DNA of 64,000 nucleotides from Ruminococcus flavefaciens 007c. Lineage in GTDB: Bacteria; Bacillota; Clostridia; Oscillospirales; Ruminococcaceae. Under the pieces are notes generated by a model. That model did no database searches. It was not told the DNA's origin and saw only the letters and a program-made list of their open reading frames with translations. Within the stretch, counting starts at the first letter, position 1, and each line of letters begins with the position of its first letter. Below, piece after piece: positions 1 through 8,485 of the stretch. The stretch lies in the NCBI RefSeq assembly GCF_000571935.1, contig NZ_ATAX01000025.1, forward strand, positions 149,696 to 213,695, written 5' to 3'. A program made the translations under genes and the position numbers.

Positions 1-938
1 TGATTCGGGAACTGCTCACATATACGGTCCAGGATATCGGGGAAGGTATAGTTGAGTATGCGCTCCTTTGGCCATGGATACTGGCCGTCCCCTCTCATAT
101 TGGTCTGGAGAGGATGCTTATGAGACTTCTTGTAAGGAGCCATATACTCTGCAAACTGAGGTATAACGATACCTGCATCGCTGAGGTCTCTTGCCCAACG
201 CTTTACCCATTCAAGGGAGATGTAGCCGTTGTAATTGATGGTATCAAGAGCTTCTATCATTCTCTTTACGGGAATATCTCCTGTACCCATGATACGGTAC
301 TCAACAGTGCCGTCCTCGCGCATAACACTGTCCTTGACCTGAATGTACTTTATATACTCGCCGAGGTTCGCAACGGTAGTCTCGGGAGCTTCATTATTAT
401 AGCGGTAGGGATGATGCATATCCCAGAGAGCTGCTACTTTGCGGCTCTTAACGCCATCCAGTACCTTGGCAAGTCTTGCGGTATCGGAATATACGCCGTT
501 TGTTTCTACGAGAAGAGTTACATTGTACTCCTCTGCCACAGGAACGAGCTTCTTCAGTGCTTCAACGATATAGTCGTCATCGACATCATCTGCGGGATCC
601 GGGTTGAGATCGGCAAGTATACGGATATAGGAAGCGCCAAGCTTCTGAGCAAGCTGAGCATAAGCCTTTATCTCGTCCTCGGCAGCCTGATATTTATCCT
701 TGAACTTAAGGCAGGCACCGGAAGAAAGACAAGGGATCTCAAGTCCTAAAGAACGCAGCTTTTCAATGGTAGCAGGGAGCTGCTTTTCCGTAAACGGCTG
801 AGCCTTTACTGAGAAGATCTCATTTCCGAGACCTCTGATCTCGATTCCGTCAAATTTGAAGTCCTTTGCCATGGAGTAAATGTCAGTCCATGACCATTCG
901 GGACATGCGAGTGTTGAAAAACCAATTTTCACGTTCAT
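1..938 (-). CDS. Sugar phosphate isomerase/epimerase, xylose-isomerase-like TIM barrel (3' truncated)
   Basis: Reading on the minus strand from an ATG at 938, an open frame of 312 codons runs off the left edge, so the C-terminus is missing. The N-terminus (MNVKIGFSTLACPEW) and later segments such as KFDGIEIRG, LVETNGVYSD, ALWDMHHPYR and YIQVKD match the AP-endonuclease-2/xylose-isomerase-like barrel family, which isomerises or epimerises sugars or sugar phosphates using a metal ion. The conserved metal-site acids (the E of VETNG and the D/H of WDMHH) are visible. An AAAGG ribosome site lies 4 bases before the ATG at 938; an in-frame ATG at 941 is also possible. It is probably the last gene of the unit that starts with the PHP gene. 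The substrate cannot be told. Confidence 0.85.
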   Translation of the reverse strand, partial: MNVKIGFSTLACPEWSWTDIYSMAKDFKFDGIEIRGLGNEIFSVKAQPFTEKQLPATIEKLRSLGLEIPCLSSGACLKFKDKYQAAEDEIKAYAQLAQKLGASYIRILADLNPDPADDVDDDYIVEALKKLVPVAEEYNVTLLVETNGVYSDTARLAKVLDGVKSRKVAALWDMHHPYRYNNEAPETTVANLGEYIKYIQVKDSVMREDGTVEYRIMGTGDIPVKRMIEALDTINYNGYISLEWVKRWARDLSDAGIVIPQFAEYMAPYKKSHKHPLQTNMRGDGQYPWPKERILNYTFPDILDRICEQFPN

Positions 939-961
939 CATTCCTTTGCATATTTAAAAAA

Positions 962-1159
962 TTATTGTCTTTCCTTCTTATCTGTCTCACCCTGAAGTAC
1001 GGCGACGATAAATCTCCCCCTGTCAAATCCTGATGATGCTATATACGCATCTGCCTGTTTTTTAGATGCGAAACGTCTTGCAAACTCTACATGATAGACG
1101 AAAAAGCGCGATGAAACAACATATGTGCCGTCAGTCAGATGCTTGATTATCCATTTCAT
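962..1159 (-). CDS. Small uncharacterised protein (65 aa)
   Basis: A 65-residue open frame with a good ribosome site (AGGAG) lies 12 bases after the YdcF-like gene and 23 bases before the sugar isomerase, on the same strand. The protein is basic and ends in a charged tail (GETDKKERQ). It has alternating hydrophobic and aromatic residues (KWIIKHL, YVVSSRFFVYHVEF) that suggest a small beta-rich fold, and no membrane segment or signal peptide. I do not recognise the family. The tight operon spacing and ribosome site are the main support for its being a real gene. Confidence 0.6.
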   Translation of the reverse strand: MKWIIKHLTDGTYVVSSRFFVYHVEFARRFASKKQADAYIASSGFDRGRFIVAVLQGETDKKERQ

Positions 1160-1171
1160 GCAATTCCGCTC

Positions 1172-1933
1172 CTATCCGAAAAGCTTGTAATACGTCACTC
1201 CGAACCATTCTCTGACCCAGTAAGTGGGAAGCAGATACCATGAAGCTGTACCTGAGATGTTGCAGGCCTCTATCCCGTATTTCTCAGCTATCATTTCAGC
1301 ACGTAGCTGATGGAAATTATCTGTGACTATGGTTATCTTTTCGGGAAGTCCGTTATCCTTGATGATCTTTTTGGAAAAGCGCAGGTTTTCCTCGGTATTT
1401 ACAGACTTATCCTCCATAAAAATGCGTTCGGGAGCTATTCCCTTTTCCACAAGGCAATCCTTCATGCACTTTGCCTCGCTGATGATCTCGTCGCTGCCCT
1501 GCCCTCCCGATACCACAGCATATACGCCATCATGAGCGGAAAGGTATTCATAAGCGGCATCGATACGCCGGCTGAGCATAAGGCTCGGAGCTCCGTCCCT
1601 GACCTTGCAGCCGAGCACAACTACTGTTGTATTCTCGTCTTCGGGAGGATCATTGGCCTCTTTTATCATAAAAACACTTATGACAACAGCAAGAACTATC
1701 CCGAAAACCACCGCAAGCCCGGCAAGTACAAGAAATATCTTTCCCCGGGCCGAGCCCAGACACCTTTCGATAAAGGCTGAAAACCTTCCCCAGAAAAAGA
1801 AAATCAGAGAAAGTGCAGCCGATACTGCCATTCCCGCGCCGTTTCCGAGATTAATGATACCAACGAAAACAGGCGCTGCAAACAGCAGAAACAGTCCCAT
1901 GAACAAAAGGGCTGGGATTATTTTTATGTCCAT
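1172..1933 (-). CDS. YdcF/SanA-like DUF218 membrane protein
   Basis: This 253-residue protein starts with two or three hydrophobic segments (about residues 4-45 and 63-90). A DUF218 domain follows from about residue 100, shown by VVVLGCKV, the VSGGQGSDE motif, the acidic SEA segment, and TDNFHQLRAEMIAEKYGI. Members of this family (YdcF, SanA, ElyC) are membrane-anchored Rossmann-like proteins linked to envelope integrity; their biochemical reaction is mostly unproven. It begins 10 bases after the PHP gene and precedes the 65-aa gene, so it is the second gene of a minus-strand operon. The start has an AGGTT ribosome site. Confidence 0.85.
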   Translation of the reverse strand: MDIKIIPALLFMGLFLLFAAPVFVGIINLGNGAGMAVSAALSLIFFFWGRFSAFIERCLGSARGKIFLVLAGLAVVFGIVLAVVISVFMIKEANDPPEDENTTVVVLGCKVRDGAPSLMLSRRIDAAYEYLSAHDGVYAVVSGGQGSDEIISEAKCMKDCLVEKGIAPERIFMEDKSVNTEENLRFSKKIIKDNGLPEKITIVTDNFHQLRAEMIAEKYGIEACNISGTASWYLLPTYWVREWFGVTYYKLFG

Positions 1934-1943
1934 TTTAACCTCA

Positions 1944-2780
1944 TCACTTCATGCTTGCAGCAAGTTTGAGTATTCTGTCAAGATTTTCCTTTGTTGTGAC
2001 CTCGCTTCCCAGATGTGTAGGAACTTTATTGTAAAGTCCGTGGAAGTCCGAACCGCCAGTTTCTATGAGGCCGTATTTCTTGGCAATTGCAGAAAGCTCA
2101 CTGCGGCATTTCTTGTCTGCCGAAAAATGTCCAACCTCGACGCCGTCGATCTTTCCGTTTCTTGCAAGCTCCTCAAGAAGCTCGATATTATCGTACTGTG
2201 CGGGATGAGCCATAACAGCAACTCCCTTAGCGGTATGTATCAGGTCAATAACAAAATTCACGTCAGGGTATTCGCGCTCAACATAACACGAACCATTCTT
2301 TGGATTGAAGAGCTCACGGTCAAGATCGCCGTAAAATTCAAGAGCATAGCCGTAATCAATAAGAGCACGCATAATATGCTGCTTGAATATACTCTTTGAC
2401 GCAGTGGTACGCTTCAGTATGCTTTCCTGGGTAATAGGGAAATTCTCCATTACCTTCTCGATCATTTCCTTGGAGCATTCTTTTCTTATCTCGCAGGATT
2501 TCAGGCACAGACCTTCGAGCCTGTTGGGCTTTGAGGGAGCATAGCAAAGAATGTGAACCTTGCTGTTTCTTGCCTTGTCCCATGCAGAGAGCTCAACGCC
2601 GTGGAGTATCTTTACTCCTGCACGCTCGCCCAGAACATCGGCTCTTGAAAATGAAGCCATGGTATCATGGTCTGTTATCGACAACCAGTCGATGTTCATA
2701 CGCTTTGCCTGTGCAATGACATCCTCAATACCAAGAGAACCATCGGAAAGCGTTGTGTGACAGTGTAAATCGCAAATCAT
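1944..2780 (-). CDS. PHP domain phosphoesterase (RNase AM/YciV-like)
   Basis: This 278-residue protein has the complete set of PHP metal-binding motifs: DLHCHTTLSDGS at residues 4-15, SITDHDTM near 36, HGVELSA near 60, AHPAQYD near 195 and GGSDFHG near 247. The PHP fold hydrolyses phosphoesters with a trinuclear metal centre. The stand-alone form resembles E. coli YciV/RNase AM, which trims 5' ends of RNA and degrades 3'-5'-bisphosphonucleotides; that substrate is known for the family, not shown here. It is the first gene after a strong minus-strand promoter at 2899-2927, and has a GAAGG ribosome site. Confidence 0.88.
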   Translation of the reverse strand: MICDLHCHTTLSDGSLGIEDVIAQAKRMNIDWLSITDHDTMASFSRADVLGERAGVKILHGVELSAWDKARNSKVHILCYAPSKPNRLEGLCLKSCEIRKECSKEMIEKVMENFPITQESILKRTTASKSIFKQHIMRALIDYGYALEFYGDLDRELFNPKNGSCYVEREYPDVNFVIDLIHTAKGVAVMAHPAQYDNIELLEELARNGKIDGVEVGHFSADKKCRSELSAIAKKYGLIETGGSDFHGLYNKVPTHLGSEVTTKENLDRILKLAASMK

Positions 2781-2991
2781 ACATAACCTTCTTTCGCCGC
2801 AAAAAAGACGCGGCAGGATTTTTTTTCATTGTATTGAAATGGCACATTTTTAGAACATAGTCGCATAAATTACCGTGATAGTAATAATAACGCTAATAAT
2901 TATATCACAATTCATTTACAATTTCAAGCTTTTTACACTAATTTTCACATTTCTATCATTTATAATTAAATAAAGGTATATTTAACAGCTA
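2781..2991. other. AT-rich intergenic region with the PHP operon promoter
   Basis: This gap of 211 bases separates the end of rsmI from the start of the PHP gene. It holds one convincing promoter facing the PHP gene. I see no stem-loop with a T-run that could end the rsmI transcript, so read-through is possible. Confidence 0.5.
2899..2927 (-). promoter_or_regulatory. Sigma-A type promoter of the PHP-YdcF operon
   Basis: On the minus strand, TTGAAA (2927-2922) and a perfect TATAAT (2904-2899) are separated by 17 bases, about 120 bases upstream of the PHP start codon. Confidence 0.75.
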
Positions 2992-3813
2992 TCAAAGAAG
3001 AGAATAAAGCTCGCTTTTTCTGAATCCGGTCTCCTTTGCAACTGCCTTGCAGGCCTCCGTAGGTTTCTCGCCCATACTGATAAGCTTGTTGACCTGCTCC
3101 ATAGCCTGTTCAATGGTAAGCTCGCCGTCGGAGTTCTCCCGGGCACCTTCCAGAACAAGCACAAATTCTCCGCGCGGCTCGTTGAGAACGTAATACTCGA
3201 CCGCTTCGGAAAGCGTAAGTCTGAGGACTTCCTCGTGTATCTTCGTAAGCTCACGGCACAGTGAGATCCTTCTGTCGCCTCCGAAAAACTCCGCAAGATC
3301 GGAAAGGGTATTCTTCAGCTTATGAGGCGCCTCATAAAAAACCATTACCGCAGTCTCATCCCTGAGCTTTTCGAGTCTCTCTCTGCGCTCCTTTTTGGGT
3401 ACGGGGAGAAAGCCTTCAAATGTGAATCTGCGGGTACTTAGTCCCGACACTGAAACTGCAGAGACCACAGCGCTCGGACCAGGAATCACCTTAATGTCTA
3501 TCCCGCTCTCGGCGCACATCTTCACCAACACCTCTCCGGGATCGGATATGCAGGGCATACCTGCATCTGTCACGATACCGCAGCTCTCCCCAGCAAGCAG
3601 CCTGTCGATTATCTTCTGCGCATCAGCCTTTGAGCTGTGCTCATGAAAGCTCACAAGAGGTTTTTTTATCTCAAAGCGATTCAGCAGCTTCAGTGTAACG
3701 CGGGTATCCTCCGCACATATAAAATCCACTGCCGCCAGAGTATCCAGCTGACGCAGAGTAACGTCCTCAAGATTTCCTATCGGCGTGCCGATCACAAAAA
3801 ATGTTCCGCTCAT
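2992..3813 (-). CDS. rsmI: 16S rRNA (cytidine1402-2'-O)-methyltransferase RsmI
   Basis: This 273-residue protein is a typical full-length RsmI. It contains the SAM-dependent tetrapyrrole-methylase-like fold signatures GTPIGNLEDVTLRQLDTL at the N-terminus, FICAEDTR, the GIVTDAGMPCISDPG loop, and VIPGPSAVVSAVSVSG. RsmI methylates the ribose of C1402 in the decoding centre of 16S rRNA in the cytoplasm. Its ATG overlaps the end of the upstream methyltransferase gene by four bases (ATGA), so the two are translationally coupled. It is the last gene of the RNA-modification operon. Confidence 0.95.
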   Translation of the reverse strand: MSGTFFVIGTPIGNLEDVTLRQLDTLAAVDFICAEDTRVTLKLLNRFEIKKPLVSFHEHSSKADAQKIIDRLLAGESCGIVTDAGMPCISDPGEVLVKMCAESGIDIKVIPGPSAVVSAVSVSGLSTRRFTFEGFLPVPKKERRERLEKLRDETAVMVFYEAPHKLKNTLSDLAEFFGGDRRISLCRELTKIHEEVLRLTLSEAVEYYVLNEPRGEFVLVLEGARENSDGELTIEQAMEQVNKLISMGEKPTEACKAVAKETGFRKSELYSLL

Positions 3814-4532
3814 GGCTGCTCCTTTCCTGTGTCATATATTTTCTGCAATTCCTCTGAAAAACCGTTCTCGCTGCGTATGTAGAGCTGCGGCTCCACCTTC
3901 ATAAAGGGCTTGGAGCCCTTCTTGCCCTCAATAAGGAAAAGCCACGGTGCTTCATCGGCATTTTTCGATACAAAGCGAAGCCTTTTGGGCTCGATATCAT
4001 GGCATTTCATGGCGTATATTACATCGCTGAGCCTTTCGGGACGGTTGCAGACGCAGAGCCTTCCGCCGAATTTCAGCAGCTTCTGAGCTGCGGCACATAC
4101 ATCGTCTATAGTGCAGAGTATCTCGTGACGGGCTATTTTCTGCGCTGTTATAACACTCTGGAAGCCTGCGTTGTTCACCTTGTAGGGCGGATTGCAGGTC
4201 ACAAGATCAAGCTGTCCGAGGGGAGCTCCCTCCCAGAGTTCTTTCAGATCCGCACATATTGGGACAATTCCGGTAGTTTCGCTCTTTTCAAGACCGAGAC
4301 GAAGCTGCTCTATGGCGCCCTCCTGTATGTCAACTGCATATATTACCTGCGGAGGCATTTTCTTCTGCATTATGAGCGGTATTATACCGCAGCCCGTCCC
4401 AAGGTCGCAAACTTTGTACTTTGCGCGGTACTGTGAAAAGTCCGCCAGCAGAAAGGCGTCTGTGCCGAAACGGTGGTCACTGCTGGCACAGACATATATC
4501 TTATCAGTTAACTTTTCGTATTTGTATTCCAT
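3810..4532 (-). CDS. TrmN6-like tRNA(Val) adenine-N6 methyltransferase
   Basis: This 240-residue SAM-dependent methyltransferase has motif I at VCDLGTGCGIIPLIM (about residues 41-55) and the amino-methyltransferase motif IV NPPY followed by KVNNAG (about residues 113-122). This pattern and length match the TrmN6/YfiC family that methylates A37 of tRNA1(Val). In Firmicutes this gene is often next to rsmI, as here. It starts 11 bases after the isochorismatase-GNAT gene. The family is clear; the exact tRNA target is inferred. Confidence 0.88.
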   Translation of the reverse strand: MEYKYEKLTDKIYVCASSDHRFGTDAFLLADFSQYRAKYKVCDLGTGCGIIPLIMQKKMPPQVIYAVDIQEGAIEQLRLGLEKSETTGIVPICADLKELWEGAPLGQLDLVTCNPPYKVNNAGFQSVITAQKIARHEILCTIDDVCAAAQKLLKFGGRLCVCNRPERLSDVIYAMKCHDIEPKRLRFVSKNADEAPWLFLIEGKKGSKPFMKVEPQLYIRSENGFSEELQKIYDTGKEQP

Positions 4533-4543
4533 TTTTCTCCTTT

Positions 4544-5548
4544 TTATCTTCTCATCATTACAATATATTCTGTAGTTCCTTCTTCAAGCTTTCTTGTATC
4601 CGTAAGGTGAAAACCATGCGCTTCATAGAAGTGTACAGCATCAATATTCTTTTCAATTGTCCAGAGAAAACTGACCGGATAGTTTTCTTTGGCATATTTT
4701 ATCAATTCAGAACCGACTCCTTGACCCTGAAAGAAATGATCAACGTATAATTCAAGGATTTCTTCTTTCTCTATGCGGATAAGCCCTTTTATTATCCCGT
4801 CATCGTACAGAAACATATTGTCCAGAAATCCATTTTCAATGTACTTTTTAGCGACAGGTATTACTTGCAATTCTCCAAATGAGTATGCGTCGTCATTAAA
4901 TATCGAGCGATACTTCATTCGTTTTGCAAATACAAGGATCTCCGCGATTCTCGAAGCGTCTTCTTCTGTAGCCCTTCTGATTTGCGTCTTATTAACTCTT
5001 ATAAACTTCGGTTTATCTTTTGGATTGCGTATCATATCAAGGGCTTCCGCCATATCAATGCACTTTGCGTACCTGTTCTTCCACATGAATTCGTTGTAAT
5101 AGCAGTAGGTCTGCTCTGCTGTCATAAAATCATTATCAAAGGTGGAATTGCAGAATTCGGGAACTATCATCTCAAAGCCGTTCTCAAAACCGCATTTTAC
5201 TGTGGCATCAATGCAGTAATCCGTCTGCAAACCTGTGACTATGAGCCTTTTCACGCCTTTTTTCTGCAGATATTCAAGGAGTCCGCTGTCACGAAATGGA
5301 CTGTTCACGTACTTGTCGAATATGCGCTCCCCTGCTTCGGGAGCAAATCCGCTGTATACATCAAAGCCCTCATTGCCCATTGAAAGCGGCTTTCCCTCGC
5401 CGTCATCGTGGCGGACATATATAACCTCGACGCCGAATTTTCGCGCTTCAGCAATAAGCGTGCGGACGTTTTCCGTGAATCTGTCAAAGGCATAGAGCCT
5501 GTCGTTGGTTATAAGCTCCTGCGCATCTATAACAAGCAGTGCGGTCAT
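4544..5548 (-). CDS. Isochorismatase-like cysteine hydrolase fused to a GNAT acetyltransferase
   Basis: This 334-residue protein joins two enzymes. Residues 1 to about 175 form an isochorismatase-like hydrolase with the expected triad: D8 (LLVIDAQ), K79 (FDKYVNSPF) and C112 (GLQTDYCIDAT). Residues about 185-334 are a GNAT N-acetyltransferase, starting at QIRRATEEDASRIAEIL and containing the acetyl-CoA loop QGQGVGSELI and the C-terminal HFYEAHGF. Cysteine hydrolases of this type cleave small amides such as nicotinamide or carbamoyl compounds; GNATs acetylate amines. The ATG overlaps mnmA by four bases, so it is in the RNA-modification operon. The substrates are unknown. The reading frame is continuous, so this is a true fusion within the given sequence. 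Confidence 0.88.
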   Translation of the reverse strand: MTALLVIDAQELITNDRLYAFDRFTENVRTLIAEARKFGVEVIYVRHDDGEGKPLSMGNEGFDVYSGFAPEAGERIFDKYVNSPFRDSGLLEYLQKKGVKRLIVTGLQTDYCIDATVKCGFENGFEMIVPEFCNSTFDNDFMTAEQTYCYYNEFMWKNRYAKCIDMAEALDMIRNPKDKPKFIRVNKTQIRRATEEDASRIAEILVFAKRMKYRSIFNDDAYSFGELQVIPVAKKYIENGFLDNMFLYDDGIIKGLIRIEKEEILELYVDHFFQGQGVGSELIKYAKENYPVSFLWTIEKNIDAVHFYEAHGFHLTDTRKLEEGTTEYIVMMRR

Positions 5549-6621
5549 TTTATTGTACCTCCGCCGACTACAATGTCTCCGTCATATATAACAACAGCCT
5601 GACCGCTGGTCACAGCTCTCTGCGGCTCGTCAAACTCCACCATATACTCACCGTTTCCGAGATATGAGACTAACGCAGGCTGCTCCTTCTGACTGTAGCG
5701 GGTCTTTGCGGTCACGCGCATGGGAGCTTCCAGCTTTTCAACGGAAATAAGGTTGAAATCGTCAGCAATAAGACTTTTCGTATACAGATCGGACTCCAGT
5801 CCGAGAGTCACAGTATTTGCGGCGATGTCCTTTTTCACAACATAGGCAGGGTGTCCGAGAGCTATTCCCAGTCCCTTGCGCTGGCCTATGGTGTAATTTA
5901 TGATGCCCTTGTGCTCACCGAGAACTTTGCCATCCATGTCCACAAAGCTTCCACAGGGCGTGTCACAGCCTGTAAATCTACGGATAAAGGCAGCATAATC
6001 GCCGTCTGGCACAAAGCATATGTCCTGACTGTCTGGCTTTTGTGAATTAACAAGCCCTGCCGACTCCGCCTTCTCTCTTACCTGTTTTTTTTCAAGTCCT
6101 CCCAGAGGAAACAGAGTATACGAAAGCTGCTCCTGTGTCAGAGCATAAAGCACATAGGTCTGATCCTTGCTTCGGTCGGCAGGCCTTTTCAGAAGGTAGC
6201 GCCCCTTATCCTCATCGTACTCGTTCACAGCATAATGCCCCGTAGCTATGTAGTCGTAGCCCAGCTCCATTGCTCTCCGCAGCATCTTGTCGAACTTCAC
6301 ATGGCGATTGCACTCTATGCACGGATTAGGCGTCCTTCCGCATAAATAGCTGTCTGCAAACTGCTTCATGACGTATTCGCGGAAGTTATCTTTGAAATTG
6401 AAAACTATATGTTCAAAGCCCAGACGATATGCCACACTTCTTGCGTCCTCAACATCCGAAAGAGCACAGCAGGTCTTTCCCTCCTTCTGCGCTTCGGAAA
6501 TATCCTCATCCGAAAAGAGCTTCAGCGTTACGCCCATGACCTCATAGCCCATGTCACGAAGCATCATAGCCGCGACGGAACTGTCAACGCCTCCGCTCAT
6601 TCCAACCATTACCTTTTTCAT
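5545..6621 (-). CDS. mnmA: tRNA-specific 2-thiouridylase MnmA
   Basis: This 358-residue protein is a standard-length MnmA. It shows the PP-loop GMSGGVDSS at residues 7-15, the first catalytic cysteine C101 in TPNPCIECN, the ATGHYA motif, and the second catalytic cysteine C202 in DSQDICF, followed by the C-terminal beta-barrel. MnmA thiolates U34 of tRNA Lys, Glu and Gln. The start is set by GGAG seven bases before the ATG. The gene lies 43 bases after the HAD phosphatase, with a GC-rich hairpin in the gap, and overlaps the next gene by four bases. Confidence 0.97.
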   Translation of the reverse strand: MKKVMVGMSGGVDSSVAAMMLRDMGYEVMGVTLKLFSDEDISEAQKEGKTCCALSDVEDARSVAYRLGFEHIVFNFKDNFREYVMKQFADSYLCGRTPNPCIECNRHVKFDKMLRRAMELGYDYIATGHYAVNEYDEDKGRYLLKRPADRSKDQTYVLYALTQEQLSYTLFPLGGLEKKQVREKAESAGLVNSQKPDSQDICFVPDGDYAAFIRRFTGCDTPCGSFVDMDGKVLGEHKGIINYTIGQRKGLGIALGHPAYVVKKDIAANTVTLGLESDLYTKSLIADDFNLISVEKLEAPMRVTAKTRYSQKEQPALVSYLGNGEYMVEFDEPQRAVTSGQAVVIYDGDIVVGGGTIK

Positions 6622-6646
6622 TCATATGCTCCTTCTAAAACAGCAG

Positions 6647-6665
6647 GGGCGAACAATGTTCGCCC
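6647..6665 (-). terminator. GC-rich stem-loop between HAD gene and mnmA
   Basis: An 8-bp perfect stem (GGGCGAAC/GTTCGCCC) with a 3-base loop begins inside the stop codon of the HAD gene. On the minus strand it is followed by CCTGCTGTTTTAG, a poor T-run, so it is more likely an attenuator or mRNA-processing hairpin than a strong terminator. Confidence 0.45.
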
Positions 6666-7312
6666 TAAAATATGCTTATGATCTCATCAAGGGATCTTAT
6701 ATAGTAATCGGAAAGCTCCTTTATCCTCGGTGCGTCAGCCTCAGCAACCGGGTCATAAACTCCGCACACAGAAAAGCCTGCCCCGAGGGCAGTCTCGATA
6801 CAGTGCAGTGAATCCTCAACTACGAGAGTCTCTTCAGGTGATGAGCCCAGTCTTTCAGAGCCTCCCAGAAAAATATCAGGAAAATTCTTTCCCGCAGGAT
6901 ATTCCTCATCAGTCAGCAGGAAACGGAACCTATCATACACTCTGCAGCGTTTCAGGGCAGCAACAGCAAGACCCTTGTAAGTGGCGGTAGCAATACCATA
7001 AGGAATATTGCAGCTGTCAAGAAAATCAAGCACCTCTCCCGCATAAGGCTTCAGAGGTATCTGCTCCTCATAACGCTGACGTACCATGTCCTCTATCCGC
7101 CATATAACGTACTCCTTGGTGCATTTCAGCCCGAACCTGTCTATGAAATACTGGGAGGATTCGTCAACAGTCATCTTCTTGACAACATCGGATACCTCCG
7201 GAGGAGGATCGGTTATGCCGTTCTCTATAAGAAATTCACGGTCAATGCTGCTCCATACAGTCATGGAGTCAAGCAATGTGCCATCAAGATCAAAAATAAC
7301 GCCCTTTATCAA
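6665..7312 (-). CDS. HAD-superfamily phosphatase (beta-phosphoglucomutase-like), TTG start
   Basis: The 215-residue product begins IKGVIFDLDGTLLDSM after the initiator, the HAD motif I with the DxD nucleophile pair. It continues with motif II-like GIATATYKG, the lysine-containing PAGKNFPDIFL, and motif IV LVVEDSLHCIETALGAGF. This is the small-molecule phosphatase/phosphoglucomutase subfamily. I chose the TTG at 7312 because the open frame upstream overlaps the C39-like gene and looks unlike HAD proteins, and because AGGA lies five bases before the TTG. That start is one base after the stop of the upstream gene, which suggests translational coupling. The substrate is unknown. Confidence 0.85.
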   Translation of the reverse strand: MIKGVIFDLDGTLLDSMTVWSSIDREFLIENGITDPPPEVSDVVKKMTVDESSQYFIDRFGLKCTKEYVIWRIEDMVRQRYEEQIPLKPYAGEVLDFLDSCNIPYGIATATYKGLAVAALKRCRVYDRFRFLLTDEEYPAGKNFPDIFLGGSERLGSSPEETLVVEDSLHCIETALGAGFSVCGVYDPVAEADAPRIKELSDYYIRSLDEIISIF

Positions 7313-7313
7313 A

Positions 7314-8480
7314 TCATTCCTGTCCTTCCTTGTCAGCTGCATTATCATAACTGTAATCTTCGTTTTTTTCCTCGTGTGTTTCAGGCTCTTCACGGGACAC
7401 ATCCTCGTGAGCATCGTCAGGAGACTCGGGAACTTCTTCCACCGGAGAAGGCTCATTCTGCTCCTCACGCTGCTTATCTTCTTCAGCGCGCCTATTCTCC
7501 TCCTCGGCACGGCGTTTTTCCTCCTCCGCAGCCTTTTTCTTTGACTCCTCTTCGGTTTTTTTACGCTCTGCCTCTTCTGCCTTGCGACGTGCCTCTTCCT
7601 CCTCAGCCTTTTTTCTTTCAGCCTTGTTCCTGCTTAAAAAAGCCGACTGCGGCTTGTCCTTTATTTCTACGTAATTTCCGCCTGTGTCCGCATTTCCGCA
7701 TATTACCACAGCCTGTCTGCCCATGAGCTCATAGGAAGAACTGAACGCGGAAATATCGTACTTTCTGTTGCCCTTCAAAGGATCAGCCACATAAACTATA
7801 TTTTCATCAAGGTCATATCCGCACAAGGTAACACAGTGCTGGAAATCGTTGAACCACATCTCCTCATCGTCCATGATAACCCACCGAAGCATAGGCGGTG
7901 TACATATCAGGTCTATAGTCGTCCACACTATAACAGGTCTGTCGTTATTGAGCTGATAATAGAGTTCCTCAAGAGGACTGCCTGATAGATCCACCGCATA
8001 GCATGGTGAATCAATGGACTGAAAGTAATCATCGGCAGTCTGAACTATAACAGGCGAATAGCAGCCGAAGCCCTCGTCGGATTTCGGATCGCCTATGTAA
8101 GCGTTCTTCATGGTGGTCACGCCTGTATTATCCATAGGCAAGAACTCATCTGCCAGCTTGACCTTGTCAATATCGAAGCCGAGAAAATTAAGAGTCTGGC
8201 AAAGCGCCGTTATTTCGCAGCCCGTAGGCAGTTCCGGCGTCTGCATGACTGTTTTGAAGCCTTGTATAACATACTTTTTAGGAAGCTTTTCTCCCTTGGG
8301 ATAGCTTATATCAAGGGTAAAATGTTCCGTAACAGGTTCAGATACTGCTGCTCCGCCCGTATTACTGTCGGAAGCCGCTTCTGTTTCCGAGCTCATAAGA
8401 GTCACTGTATCACCGCATGATGTAAGTGCTATGCAGGCAGCAGCCGCCGCAACCGCCTTCCTGAGAGTATCTCGCTTCAT
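7314..8480 (-). CDS. C39-like peptidase lipoprotein with a long charged C-terminal tail
   Basis: This 388-residue protein starts with a lipoprotein signal (lipobox ALTSC, C22), so it should be anchored on the outer face of the membrane. Residues about 70-265 form a peptidase C39-like domain: the cysteine C88 in LPTGCEITAL, H215 in DFQHCVTLCGYD and D234 in VYVADP match the catalytic pattern. From about residue 275 to the end there is an extremely charged K/E/A-rich segment, probably a long helix or coiled coil, followed by an acidic disordered end (DDAHEDVSREEPETHEEK). Its place inside an RNA-modification operon (5 bases after tmcAL) is odd and gives no functional hint. A peptidase or peptidoglycan role is inference. 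Confidence 0.85.
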   Translation of the reverse strand: MKRDTLRKAVAAAAACIALTSCGDTVTLMSSETEAASDSNTGGAAVSEPVTEHFTLDISYPKGEKLPKKYVIQGFKTVMQTPELPTGCEITALCQTLNFLGFDIDKVKLADEFLPMDNTGVTTMKNAYIGDPKSDEGFGCYSPVIVQTADDYFQSIDSPCYAVDLSGSPLEELYYQLNNDRPVIVWTTIDLICTPPMLRWVIMDDEEMWFNDFQHCVTLCGYDLDENIVYVADPLKGNRKYDISAFSSSYELMGRQAVVICGNADTGGNYVEIKDKPQSAFLSRNKAERKKAEEEEARRKAEEAERKKTEEESKKKAAEEEKRRAEEENRRAEEDKQREEQNEPSPVEEVPESPDDAHEDVSREEPETHEEKNEDYSYDNAADKEGQE

Positions 8481-8485
8481 TCGTA

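Noticed and set aside
114..749. 211-codon plus-strand frame
   Set aside because: It is opposite the sugar isomerase/epimerase gene, whose product shows family motifs; the plus-strand product does not.
1605..2399. 264-codon plus-strand frame
   Set aside because: It lies opposite the clear YdcF-like and PHP genes, crosses both, and its product resembles no protein.
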